64,000 nt of DNA from Nucisporomicrobium flavum (GTDB lineage Bacteria > Actinomycetota > Actinomycetes > Mycobacteriales > Micromonosporaceae), in assembly GCF_016464385.1 (NCBI RefSeq), contig NZ_JADMLH010000010.1, positions 7,593 to 71,592 of the forward strand. The letters are read 5' to 3'. Under the pieces are notes generated by a model, which saw nothing but the letters and a program-made list of their open reading frames with translations, was not told where the DNA came from and did no database searches. Made by a program: the position numbers and the translations under genes. Positions 42,250 to 49,091 of this stretch are shown here, piece after piece. How positions within the stretch are numbered: position 1 is the stretch's first letter; each line of letters opens with the position of its first letter.

Positions 42250-43569
42250 GTGGTCACCAGGCGCTTCGCGCTGCTGCTGGCGCTGGGCGTGCCGCTGCCG
42301 GCGCTGCTGCCCTCGCCCTGGCTGCTGACGGCGATCGTGCTGGCGATCGCCAGCGGCGCCGCGCTGCTCGACGCCCTGGTCGCGGCCCCGCTGACGGCGG
42401 TGACGCTGCGCCGGGAGGGCGACGAGACGGTCTGGCTCGGCGGTACGGCGACCACGGCACTGACCGTCGCCAACACCTCGCGACGGCCGCTGTGGCTGCG
42501 CCTGCGGGACCGCTGGGTGCCGTCGGCGGGCGCGGACGGCACCGAGCACCGGATCAACCTGCTCGCCGGGCAGGAGCAGCGGATCACCACCACGCTCACG
42601 CCCACCCGGCACGGCGACCGGCCCGCGGTCCGGGTGACGCTGCGCTCGTACGGGCCGCTCGGGCTCGCGTACCGGCAGCGGCCGCAGAAGTGGAACGAGG
42701 CGGTGACCCCGGCGTGGACGCTGCGCGTGCTGCCGCGCTTCCCGTCGCGGCGGCTGCTGCCGGAGAAGCTGGCGAAGCTGCGCGTCTTCGACGGGGCGGT
42801 GGTGACCCGCGGGCGCGGCCAGGGCACCGAGTTCGACGTGCTGCGCGAGTACGTGATCGGCGACGACGTCCGCTCGATCGACTGGCGGGCCTCGGCGCGG
42901 ACACACGACGTCATGGTCCGCACGTGGCGCCCGGAACGCGACCGCCGCGTGGTGTGCGTCCTGGACACCGGCCGTACGTCCGCCGCCCGCATCGGCGACG
43001 AGCCCCGCCTGGACGCCGCGATCGACGCCGCGCTGCTGCTCGCCGTGCTGGCCGCCAAGGCCGACGACCGCGTCGACCTGGTCGCCCTGGACCGGGTCGT
43101 CCGAGCCAAGGTGGAGGGCGGCGGCCACCGCACGAAGCTCCCCCGGCTGATCAGCTCTCTGGCCTCCCTCGAGCCGGCCCTCGTGGAGACCGACTTCGGC
43201 CTGGCCGCGGGCGAGCTGCTGCGCCGCGACCACAAACGCGCGCTCGTGGTGATCTTCTCGGCCCTGGACGCGGCCCCCATCATCGAGGGCCTCCTGCCGA
43301 TCCTGCGCCGCCTGACCACCCGCCACCGGGTCGTGCTGGCCAGCGTCCGCGACCCGGAGACGGCCCGCCTCGCCCACCTGCCGGAGTCCGGCGCGACCGC
43401 CGAGGACGTCCACCTGGCGGCGGCCGCGCAGCTCGCGCTGGCGGAACGGGAGCGGGTGAAGGCGCTGCTGGAGCAGCAGAACGTGATCGTGGTCGACGAG
43501 CCACGGGAGACGTTCGCCTCCAAGGTCTCCGACGTCTACCTCGTACTGAAGGCCGCCGGCCGGCTCTGA
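42250..43569 (+). CDS. DUF58 (VWA-like) domain protein
   Basis: A 439-aa protein with two N-terminal hydrophobic helices (FALLLALGVPLPALLPSPWL, TAIVLAIASGAALLDALVAA) and a cytoplasmic part. The DUF58 signature is GTEFDVLREYVIGDDVRSID followed by WRASARTHDVMVRTW. A VWA-like domain then carries VVCVLDTGRTSA, a degenerate MIDAS sequence. It is the expected client of the adjacent MoxR ATPase. A fragment closely matching residues about 305-334 of this gene recurs at 45710-45797. Confidence 0.92.
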   Translation: MVTRRFALLLALGVPLPALLPSPWLLTAIVLAIASGAALLDALVAAPLTAVTLRREGDETVWLGGTATTALTVANTSRRPLWLRLRDRWVPSAGADGTEHRINLLAGQEQRITTTLTPTRHGDRPAVRVTLRSYGPLGLAYRQRPQKWNEAVTPAWTLRVLPRFPSRRLLPEKLAKLRVFDGAVVTRGRGQGTEFDVLREYVIGDDVRSIDWRASARTHDVMVRTWRPERDRRVVCVLDTGRTSAARIGDEPRLDAAIDAALLLAVLAAKADDRVDLVALDRVVRAKVEGGGHRTKLPRLISSLASLEPALVETDFGLAAGELLRRDHKRALVVIFSALDAAPIIEGLLPILRRLTTRHRVVLASVRDPETARLAHLPESGATAEDVHLAAAAQLALAERERVKALLEQQNVIVVDEPRETFASKVSDVYLVLKAAGRL

Positions 43570-43662
43570 CGAAAGCCGGGTGAACGGCCCGTCGTGGTAC
43601 CCGGTCAGCCCCCGAGCGTGTCATGCTTCGGGCAGAGCTGGGATCCGGCGGAGGTGTCGACC

Positions 43663-45333
43663 GTGTTCAAGCCAGGTTTTCACGAGCAGCGCCCGCGACC
43701 GCCCGAGCGGATACACCCCCGCGCCCCTCGGGCCGTCGATCGCCCCGCGGAGTTCACGAGGCCCGCGGAGTTCACGAGGCCGCCGGAGGCGACGAGGACC
43801 GCGGAGTTCGTAAGGCCCGCGGATGTCACGCCGCCGCCGGTTCGCGAGCGGGTGTCCGAGCCGGAGCGGAGAGCTCTGGAGACCCGCGCACGATACGCAC
43901 CGATGTGGACAAAGGCGATCAGCTCGGCCGACAGCATCTGTGCGGTTGCCGAGAAGGACCGGCTCGACCGGGTGCACGGAGCGGCGACCCGCTTGAGAGA
44001 TCAGCTGAGCGAGTCCCGCACGGCGGCCCGTGGTGGTGCGCCCGGGCCGGTGCACGCGGTCCGGCTGCTCACCGCCGGCCGCGCCCTCGCCCGGGAGCTG
44101 GACATTCTCGAATCTCTGGGGGTGCTGCCCGACGGGCAGGACGAGCGGATGCTCGCCGAGCTCGACGGCGTCGCCGGGCTGCTGGGAACCGACGTCGAGG
44201 ACCTGACCGAGCGGGCCCGCGGCCCGCGCTGGCTGGAGGTGGCGTCCCCGGCGCACGGCTCGGTCGACGCGGAGCGCCGGTGGGGCCGCTTCAACGCCGA
44301 GTACGTCGACGCCCGCCGGGCCGGGACCGTCGTCATCGCCGACCACTGCGAGTTCGAGGCGACGGACCGGTATGGCGTCGACCGGCTGTCGGTGGACGCG
44401 TCGAGCATCTACGACGACCGCGGTGCCCTCGAGGCGCTGGCGGATGTGCTGGACAACCCGTCCAGGGAAACCGTCCGGGCCCTGCGGAACCACCTGGAGC
44501 GGATCACGGCGAGCGTGCCCGAAGCGGGCGACCAGCGATATCGGCAGAAGCTCTCGGAGCGGACCCGCACCGAGGTGTCCGAGTCGGACGTGGTGATCGC
44601 CGGGGACGGCGCGGACCTGCACGGCACCACCCGATATCACGTACGGGAGGTGACCGTGCCGCTGGCCGAGCTGCTGCTGGAGCGCGAGGACCTCATCTGG
44701 GCGCTGGCCGGACGGGATCCCGCGAACAGCGACCGGCAGGACCGAGAGGCCGTGCAGCGGCCGATTCTGGCGGCCCTGCGCGAGATCGGGGACGACACCC
44801 TCCTCCGGCACACCGGCCGCACCGACGGGGCGACAACGGTACGACAGGTTTTCCGCGGCACTGAGGTCGATCTCGCCGCCGCGGTGATGATCGGTGCGGG
44901 GAACCACCTGACCCGGGTCAGCGAGGTCGACCGCGGCCACACCCGGGACGGCGACCTGGCCCGTTTCCACCGGTGCCTGCAGGACACGCGCGCGGCCCGA
45001 GCCGCCGAGCGGGCCGAGCAGGTCCAGCATGCGCGCGCGGCCGAGCAGGCCCGGCTCGCGTCAGCGGCTCGCGTGGCCGAGCTGGCCCGGACGCGGCAGG
45101 CCCGGGCGGCGGAACAGCACCGCCTGGCCGAGCAGGAACGGGCGGCCAAGCAGGCCCGCCTGGCCGAACAGGGCCGCCTGGCCGAGCGGGAACGCCTGGC
45201 CGAGCGGGAACGCCTGGCCGAGCTGGAACGCGCGGCCGAGCTGGCTCGCCAGGCGCAGGAGGCGGTCCGGGACGAGCACGCTGAACTCGACGACCCGACG
45301 CGGGACTTCTTCGGGAGAGGAATGGGCCTGTGA
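43663..45333 (+). CDS. Unrecognised protein with three related beta segments and a long coiled coil
   Basis: I do not recognise this 556-aa protein. It starts at GTG 43663 with GGCGGAGG 8 nt upstream; a frame from 43594 adds 23 residues. Residues 29-58 are five 6-residue repeats (AEFTRP type). A helical region with RWGRFNAEYVDARRAG precedes three similar segments beginning near 222 (TVVIADHCEFEATDRY), 309 (DVVIAGDGADLHGTTRY) and 407 (AVMIGAGNHL), which I read as an internal repeat. Residues 445-535 are an Ala/Arg/Glu/Gln heptad coiled coil (RLAEQ, RLAERE units). No transmembrane segment is seen. Its stop overlaps the start of a two-pass membrane protein, so the pair is coupled. It interrupts the usual DUF58-SpoIIM order, which suggests later insertion. 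Confidence 0.8.
   Translation: MFKPGFHEQRPRPPERIHPRAPRAVDRPAEFTRPAEFTRPPEATRTAEFVRPADVTPPPVRERVSEPERRALETRARYAPMWTKAISSADSICAVAEKDRLDRVHGAATRLRDQLSESRTAARGGAPGPVHAVRLLTAGRALARELDILESLGVLPDGQDERMLAELDGVAGLLGTDVEDLTERARGPRWLEVASPAHGSVDAERRWGRFNAEYVDARRAGTVVIADHCEFEATDRYGVDRLSVDASSIYDDRGALEALADVLDNPSRETVRALRNHLERITASVPEAGDQRYRQKLSERTRTEVSESDVVIAGDGADLHGTTRYHVREVTVPLAELLLEREDLIWALAGRDPANSDRQDREAVQRPILAALREIGDDTLLRHTGRTDGATTVRQVFRGTEVDLAAAVMIGAGNHLTRVSEVDRGHTRDGDLARFHRCLQDTRAARAAERAEQVQHARAAEQARLASAARVAELARTRQARAAEQHRLAEQERAAKQARLAEQGRLAERERLAERERLAELERAAELARQAQEAVRDEHAELDDPTRDFFGRGMGL
43747..43836 (+). repeat. Five in-frame 18-bp tandem repeats
   Basis: Eighteen-base units around GCGGAGTTCACGAGGCCC start at 43747, 43765, 43783, 43801 and 43819. 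The first two differ by one base; the third and fifth are most diverged. They encode the AEFTRP/PEATRT/AEFVRP series near the protein's N-terminus. Confidence 0.85.
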
Positions 45334-45623
45334 AGTGGATCGCGGCCGGGGTGGCCGTGGCCCTGCTGGCCGGCTCGGGCGTCTTCTTCGCCCTGCAGGG
45401 CCTCGACCGCTCGGACAAGTTCGCCAGCATCGGCGGTTTCCTCCTGGCGCTCGCCGTCGCCGGCGTCAGCGTCGTCCTGCACCTCCGGACCCGGGACGGG
45501 GCGGAGAAACCTGACCCCGCGACGCCGAGGAACCACATCCACGACAACGACGTCGTCATCACCGACCCCACGGGCCCGGTCCACTTCACCATCGACAAGC
45601 GCGAACGCCGCTGGTTCCGCTAG
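45330..45623 (+). CDS. Two-pass membrane partner of the unrecognised coiled-coil protein
   Basis: A 97-aa protein with two transmembrane helices (WIAAGVAVALLAGSGVFFAL and IGGFLLALAVAGVSVVL). The 40-residue tail contains HDNDVVITDPTGPVHFTID and a basic RERRWFR end. The NDVVITD part resembles the TVVIAD and DVVIAG segments of the upstream protein, hinting at a shared interaction motif. GTG 45330 overlaps the upstream TGA (GTGA). An amyloid-like signalling motif is one speculative reading of the Gly/Val-rich tail. No family recognised. Confidence 0.72.
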   Translation: MKWIAAGVAVALLAGSGVFFALQGLDRSDKFASIGGFLLALAVAGVSVVLHLRTRDGAEKPDPATPRNHIHDNDVVITDPTGPVHFTIDKRERRWFR

Positions 45624-45680
45624 ACCGTGAGGACGTCCGGGTCGGTCTGACGGGGGTCGAGGTCGGCCGTCTCGCCGCGG
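45620..45680 (-). pseudogene. Relic of the 3' end of the SpoIIM-family gene
   Basis: Read on the minus strand, this stretch ends RGETADLDPRQTDPDVLTV and a stop codon. The intact SpoIIM-family gene at 47108 ends RGETADLDPDHTDADVPMA and a stop. The DNA match is strongest over about 27 bp. Nothing upstream in the frame resembles the rest of the gene, so it is a remnant. Confidence 0.75.
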
Positions 45681-45709
45681 CAGTCCGAGCGCGTGCGATC
45701 CGATCGGCA

Positions 45710-45797
45710 CCCTGGCCTCGCTGGAGCCGGTCCTCCTGGAGACCGACTTCGGCCTGGGCGCGGGCGAGCTGCTGCGCCGCGACCATGAGCGCGCTCG
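45710..45797 (+). pseudogene. Relic fragment of the DUF58 gene
   Basis: The bases match 43165-43252 inside the intact DUF58 gene with roughly 85 percent identity by eye, including 16- and 25-base identical blocks around GAGACCGACTTCGGCCTGG and GCGGGCGAGCTGCTGCGCCG. Translated, it reads LASLEPVLLETDFGLGAGEL. It has no start or continuation. Confidence 0.85.
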
Positions 45798-45825
45798 CCG
45801 CTTTCTAATTCTTGACTTGTTCTAG

Positions 45826-45831
45826 TAGTAT
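45826..45831 (+). promoter_or_regulatory. TAGTAT -10 element of a leaderless GntR gene
   Basis: TAGTAT lies so that transcription would begin at or next to the ATG at 45838, giving a leaderless message; no ribosome site precedes the ATG. The surrounding TTGTTCTAGTAGTATGCAAA is A/T-rich against its setting and probably also holds the operator of the YtrA-like regulator. Confidence 0.5.
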
Positions 45832-45837
45832 GCAAAC

Positions 45838-46191
45838 ATGTTGTTCCGGGTGGATGTGGCGGCGGCCGAGCCCCTGGCGGATCAGATCGCCGCTCAGGTG
45901 CGTGGCGGAATCGTGCGCGGCGAGCTCGTTCCCGGTGAGCGGCTGCCGCCCGCCCGGGAGCTCGCCGACGTGCTCGACATCAACCTGCACACCGTTCTGC
46001 GGGCGTACGCGAAGCTGCGCGACGAGAACCTGATCGAGTTGCGTCGCGGCCGGGGTGCGGTGGTGCGCGACGACGCGGACGCCACCCGGCTGCGGCTGGT
46101 GGAGCTGGCCCGCCGGTTCGTTGACGAGGCACGCCGGCAGGGACTGCGGGAGGCCGAGATGGTTGCAATCGTGAAGGAGGCCCAGCCGTGA
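45838..46191 (+). CDS. GntR-family (YtrA-type) regulator
   Basis: A 117-aa short GntR regulator. The winged helix spans AEPLADQIAAQVRGGIVRGE, LVPGERLPPARELADVLDIN and LHTVLRAYAKLRDENLIELR with GRGAVVRDD. A short helical dimer tail replaces the large effector domain, as in YtrA. It overlaps the DUF1648 gene by GTGA and probably represses that pair from the A/T-rich region upstream. It begins directly after relic DUF58 DNA. Confidence 0.9.
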   Translation: MLFRVDVAAAEPLADQIAAQVRGGIVRGELVPGERLPPARELADVLDINLHTVLRAYAKLRDENLIELRRGRGAVVRDDADATRLRLVELARRFVDEARRQGLREAEMVAIVKEAQP

Positions 46192-47096
46192 GAAGACTTC
46201 TGGTGTCGGCGGCCCTGGTCTGGCTGCCCGTGGGCGTCCTCGGGCTGACGTGGGCGGCGTGGCACGGGCGGCTTCCGGACCGGATCGCCACGCATTGGAA
46301 CGGTACGGGCGCGGCGGACGGGTTCGGCCCGGCATCCTGGTTCTGGGGGACGCTCCTGGCAATCGGGGTGGCCGCCGGGGTGGCGGGAGTCGTGGCGGCC
46401 CGCACCCCCGGCGCCCGCTTCCTGCTGACGACCGCGGGCTCGGTGTCCGGCGCGGCCGCTGCCATCTGGCTGGCCACCGCCGGCGCCACGCTGGCGAATC
46501 CGGCCGACGCGCGGCTGGGATGGCGGTTCCTGCTGGTGTTCGCCGGGCTCGTCTGGGGAGTCGTGGTCGCGGCGGCGGCCGGCCCGCGCCCCGTGACGGC
46601 GCCTGTCGGGGCGCCGGCCGTCGACCCGCTCGAGCTGAAGCCCACCGAGCGCGTCGCGTACAGCAGCACCCTGCGCTCACCGCTGCTGCTCGGCGTCACC
46701 CTCGTCGCCGCGGCGGTGGTCGCCGTGGCGGCGGCGACCACCGCACCCGCCGTGTGGCCCGTCCTGGCGCTGCCGCTGGCCGCCGCCCTGCTGTTCGCCC
46801 GGGTCCGGGTCACCGCGGACCGGCGCGGCCTGCGCCTGGTGGCGGGCCTGGTCGGGGTGCCGGTGAAGCGGATCGCGCTGGCCGACATCGACTCCGCCGA
46901 GCCGGCCCGGATCGCGCCGATGGAGTGGGGCGGGTGGGGATACCGGGTCGCGCCGGGGCGCAGCGCGCTGGTTCTGCGCAGCGGTCCGGGCCTCGTGCTC
47001 CGCCTGCGCGACGGCCGCCGTTTCGCGGTGACTCTCGACGAGCCGGAGGTGCCCGCGGCGCTGCTCACCGCCCTGCGGCACCGCGCCTCCGGCTGA
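46188..47096 (+). CDS. DUF1648 membrane protein
   Basis: A 302-aa polytopic protein. DUF1648 is recognisable in GRLPDRIATHWNGTGAADGF followed by GPASWFWGTLL. About six hydrophobic segments follow, and a C-terminal cytoplasmic region has RVRVTADRRGLRLVAGLVG and VPVKRIALADIDSAE, resembling a small PH-like domain. GntR-YtrA regulators and DUF1648 proteins often pair. GTG 46188 overlaps the regulator stop (GTGA). Confidence 0.88.
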   Translation: MRRLLVSAALVWLPVGVLGLTWAAWHGRLPDRIATHWNGTGAADGFGPASWFWGTLLAIGVAAGVAGVVAARTPGARFLLTTAGSVSGAAAAIWLATAGATLANPADARLGWRFLLVFAGLVWGVVVAAAAGPRPVTAPVGAPAVDPLELKPTERVAYSSTLRSPLLLGVTLVAAAVVAVAAATTAPAVWPVLALPLAAALLFARVRVTADRRGLRLVAGLVGVPVKRIALADIDSAEPARIAPMEWGGWGYRVAPGRSALVLRSGPGLVLRLRDGRRFAVTLDEPEVPAALLTALRHRASG

Positions 47097-47107
47097 TCCG
47101 CCGCAGG

Positions 47108-48103
47108 TCAGGCCATCGGGACGTCGGCGTCGGTGTGGTCGGGGTCCAGGTCGGCCGTCTCGCCGCGGTGGTGGGCCGCCGCACCGACGCCCAGGGCGTA
47201 CGCCATGAAGGCGAGCCAGACCGCGAAGCCGATGCCGATGCGGACCGGGTCCGGCCAGCCCGAGGGCGTCACGTACGCCTCCAGGATGCCCGACACCAGC
47301 AGCATCGCGACGAGGCCGAGCGCCACCAGCATGCCGGCGCGGGCGCGTTCGGCGAGGGCGCGGCCGCGGGTGCGGTGCGGGCCCGGTGCGATCCAGGCCC
47401 AGCCGATCCGCAGCCCCACGCCGGCCGCCACGAAGATCGAGGTCAGCTCCAGGAAGCCGTGCGGCAGGATGTAGCGGAAGAACGTGTCGCCGTGGCCGGC
47501 GTACGTCATGAGGGCGCCGGTGAGGCCGAGCTGGAACGTGTTCTGGCCGAGGATGTAGAGAGCGGGCACGATGAGCACGCCGGAGGCGAGGCACTGGCCC
47601 GCCAGCATCGCGTTGTGCGTCCACACGCTCGCGGCGAAGTTCTGCGCCTGGAACTCGCTGTAGTAGTCGACGAAGTCCTCGTTCGCGTACCGCTCGATGG
47701 TCGACGACGGGGCGAACATCTCGATGATGTCCGGGTTCGCCGCGAAGTACGCCATGAGCACCCCGGCCAGCACGACGTTGACGACCATCACCGTGAGCCA
47801 CCAGCGGCGGGCCCGGTACAGCTCCACCGGCAGGCTCGTGGTGAAGAACCGCACGACCGGGCGCCACGAGTAGCGGCGGCCGCCGGTGACCGCCGAGCGG
47901 CCCGCGAGCACCAGCTGGGACAGCGACGCCAGCAGGATCGGGTCCGGGGAGTGGCTGCGGACGACCGACAGGTGGGTGGCCGCCCGCTGGTAGAGCAGGA
48001 CCAGCTCGTCGGCCTCGGCCGCGGTCAGCTTGCGGCGGCGGGTCAGCGCGTCGAGGCGGTTCCACTCCCCGCGGCGCTCGCTGACGTACGCGTCCAGGTC
48101 CAC
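47108..48103 (-). CDS. Stage II sporulation protein M (SpoIIM/DUF95) family protein
   Basis: A 331-aa polytopic membrane protein. The N-terminal cytoplasmic helix (VDLDAYVSERRGEWNRLDAL) is typical, followed by hydrophobic helices from about 85. ILPHGFLELTSIFVAAGVGL is the family's most conserved part. In actinobacteria it accompanies MoxR, DUF58 and RDD genes; the function is unknown and it need not relate to endospores. The GTG at 48103 begins VDLDAY, without a clear ribosome site. Its 3' end is duplicated as a relic at 45620. Confidence 0.88.
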   Translation of the reverse strand: MDLDAYVSERRGEWNRLDALTRRRKLTAAEADELVLLYQRAATHLSVVRSHSPDPILLASLSQLVLAGRSAVTGGRRYSWRPVVRFFTTSLPVELYRARRWWLTVMVVNVVLAGVLMAYFAANPDIIEMFAPSSTIERYANEDFVDYYSEFQAQNFAASVWTHNAMLAGQCLASGVLIVPALYILGQNTFQLGLTGALMTYAGHGDTFFRYILPHGFLELTSIFVAAGVGLRIGWAWIAPGPHRTRGRALAERARAGMLVALGLVAMLLVSGILEAYVTPSGWPDPVRIGIGFAVWLAFMAYALGVGAAAHHRGETADLDPDHTDADVPMA

Positions 48104-48128
48104 CGGCGCAGCGTAGCGGGCGCCGATC

Positions 48129-48142
48129 GGGTTAACTAACCC
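48129..48142. promoter_or_regulatory. GGGTTA-AC-TAACCC palindrome between divergent starts
   Basis: A perfect 6-bp-arm palindrome with a 2-nt centre lies in the 40-bp gap between the SpoIIM-family GTG (48103, minus) and the RDD ATG (48144, plus). It ends 1 bp before the RDD start, so a protein bound there would block both genes, and at least one message must be leaderless or nearly so. Confidence 0.5.
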
Positions 48143-48143
48143 G

Positions 48144-49088
48144 ATGACTGTGGTGGCGCCGGTCGTCGGCGGGCGGGGCGAGCAGCTCGTCAACGGCGAG
48201 GCCGTGGAGGTCGACGTCCGGCATGCGCGGGTGGGCTCGCGCGGGCTGGCGTTGCTGCTCGACATGGTCGTCCAGGTGCTGCTGGGCATCGCCCTGTTCC
48301 TGCTGACCGGCGCGGTGTCCGCGGCGCTGCTCGGTGCCGCCGCCGACGACGCGCTGATCGACGCGCTCGGCACGGTCTCGGTGCTGCTGGTCTTCGTCGG
48401 CTACCCCACGATCGTGGAGACCGTCACGAACGGCCGCAGCCTCGGCAAGCGCGCGATGGGCCTGCGGGTGGTCCGCGAGGACGGCGGCCCGATCCGGGTA
48501 CGCCACGCGCTGGTGCGCAGCCTCATCGGGCTCGCCGTGGAGTGGCCCGGGCTGCTGTTCCCGCCGTTCACCTGGGCGGTCGCGCTGACCACGATGCTGT
48601 TCTCGCCGCAGGGCCGGCGCCTCGGCGACCTCGCGGCCGGCACGTTCGTGATCCACGAGCGGTCCCCGGCACCGTGGGGCTGGGTGCCCGCGATGCCGCC
48701 GCAGCTGGCCGGCTGGGCGCAGACGCTGGACCTGACGAACCTCGACGACGACCTGGCCCTGGCGGTGCGGCACTACCTGGCCCGGGCCGCGGAGATCCGG
48801 CAGCCGATGAACGCGAGGTTCGCGCAGAGCCTGGCCGGCGAGGTGAGTGAGCGGATCGCCCAGCCGGTCCCGCCGGGCGTGCCGCCGTGGATGTTCCTCA
48901 GCGCGGTGCTGGCCGAGCGCCGCCGCCGCGCCGCCGACCGGGTGCACGCCGGCCGGGCGCTCACCCAGCGGATCTGGCCCGGCTTCGGCCGGCTGGAGTG
49001 GACCCGCGCGGCCGGGCCCACGTGGGACCCGGCCGGCACGAACCCGCCGCTGCTCGGCGTGGTCAAGGAGGAGGGCCGCCCCTCCTGA
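48144..49088 (+). CDS. RDD-family membrane protein
   Basis: A 314-aa protein with the RDD domain at about 28-170. The usual Arg-Asp pairing is seen in ARVGSRGLALLLDMVVQV and in the second Asp-bearing helix, then NGRSLGKRAMGLRVVREDGG and PQGRRLGDLAAGTFVIH. A soluble helical C-terminal region of about 130 residues follows, longer than in minimal RDD proteins. Probably a transporter-like or membrane-adaptor role within the MoxR cluster; substrate unknown. Confidence 0.9.
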   Translation: MTVVAPVVGGRGEQLVNGEAVEVDVRHARVGSRGLALLLDMVVQVLLGIALFLLTGAVSAALLGAAADDALIDALGTVSVLLVFVGYPTIVETVTNGRSLGKRAMGLRVVREDGGPIRVRHALVRSLIGLAVEWPGLLFPPFTWAVALTTMLFSPQGRRLGDLAAGTFVIHERSPAPWGWVPAMPPQLAGWAQTLDLTNLDDDLALAVRHYLARAAEIRQPMNARFAQSLAGEVSERIAQPVPPGVPPWMFLSAVLAERRRRAADRVHAGRALTQRIWPGFGRLEWTRAAGPTWDPAGTNPPLLGVVKEEGRPS

Positions 49089-49091
49089 CCG

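Noticed and set aside
43663..45623. The unknown pair as a toxin-antitoxin or phage-defence system
   Set aside because: No toxin fold, nuclease motif, TIR, protease or ATPase signature could be seen, so I report it only as an unknown pair.
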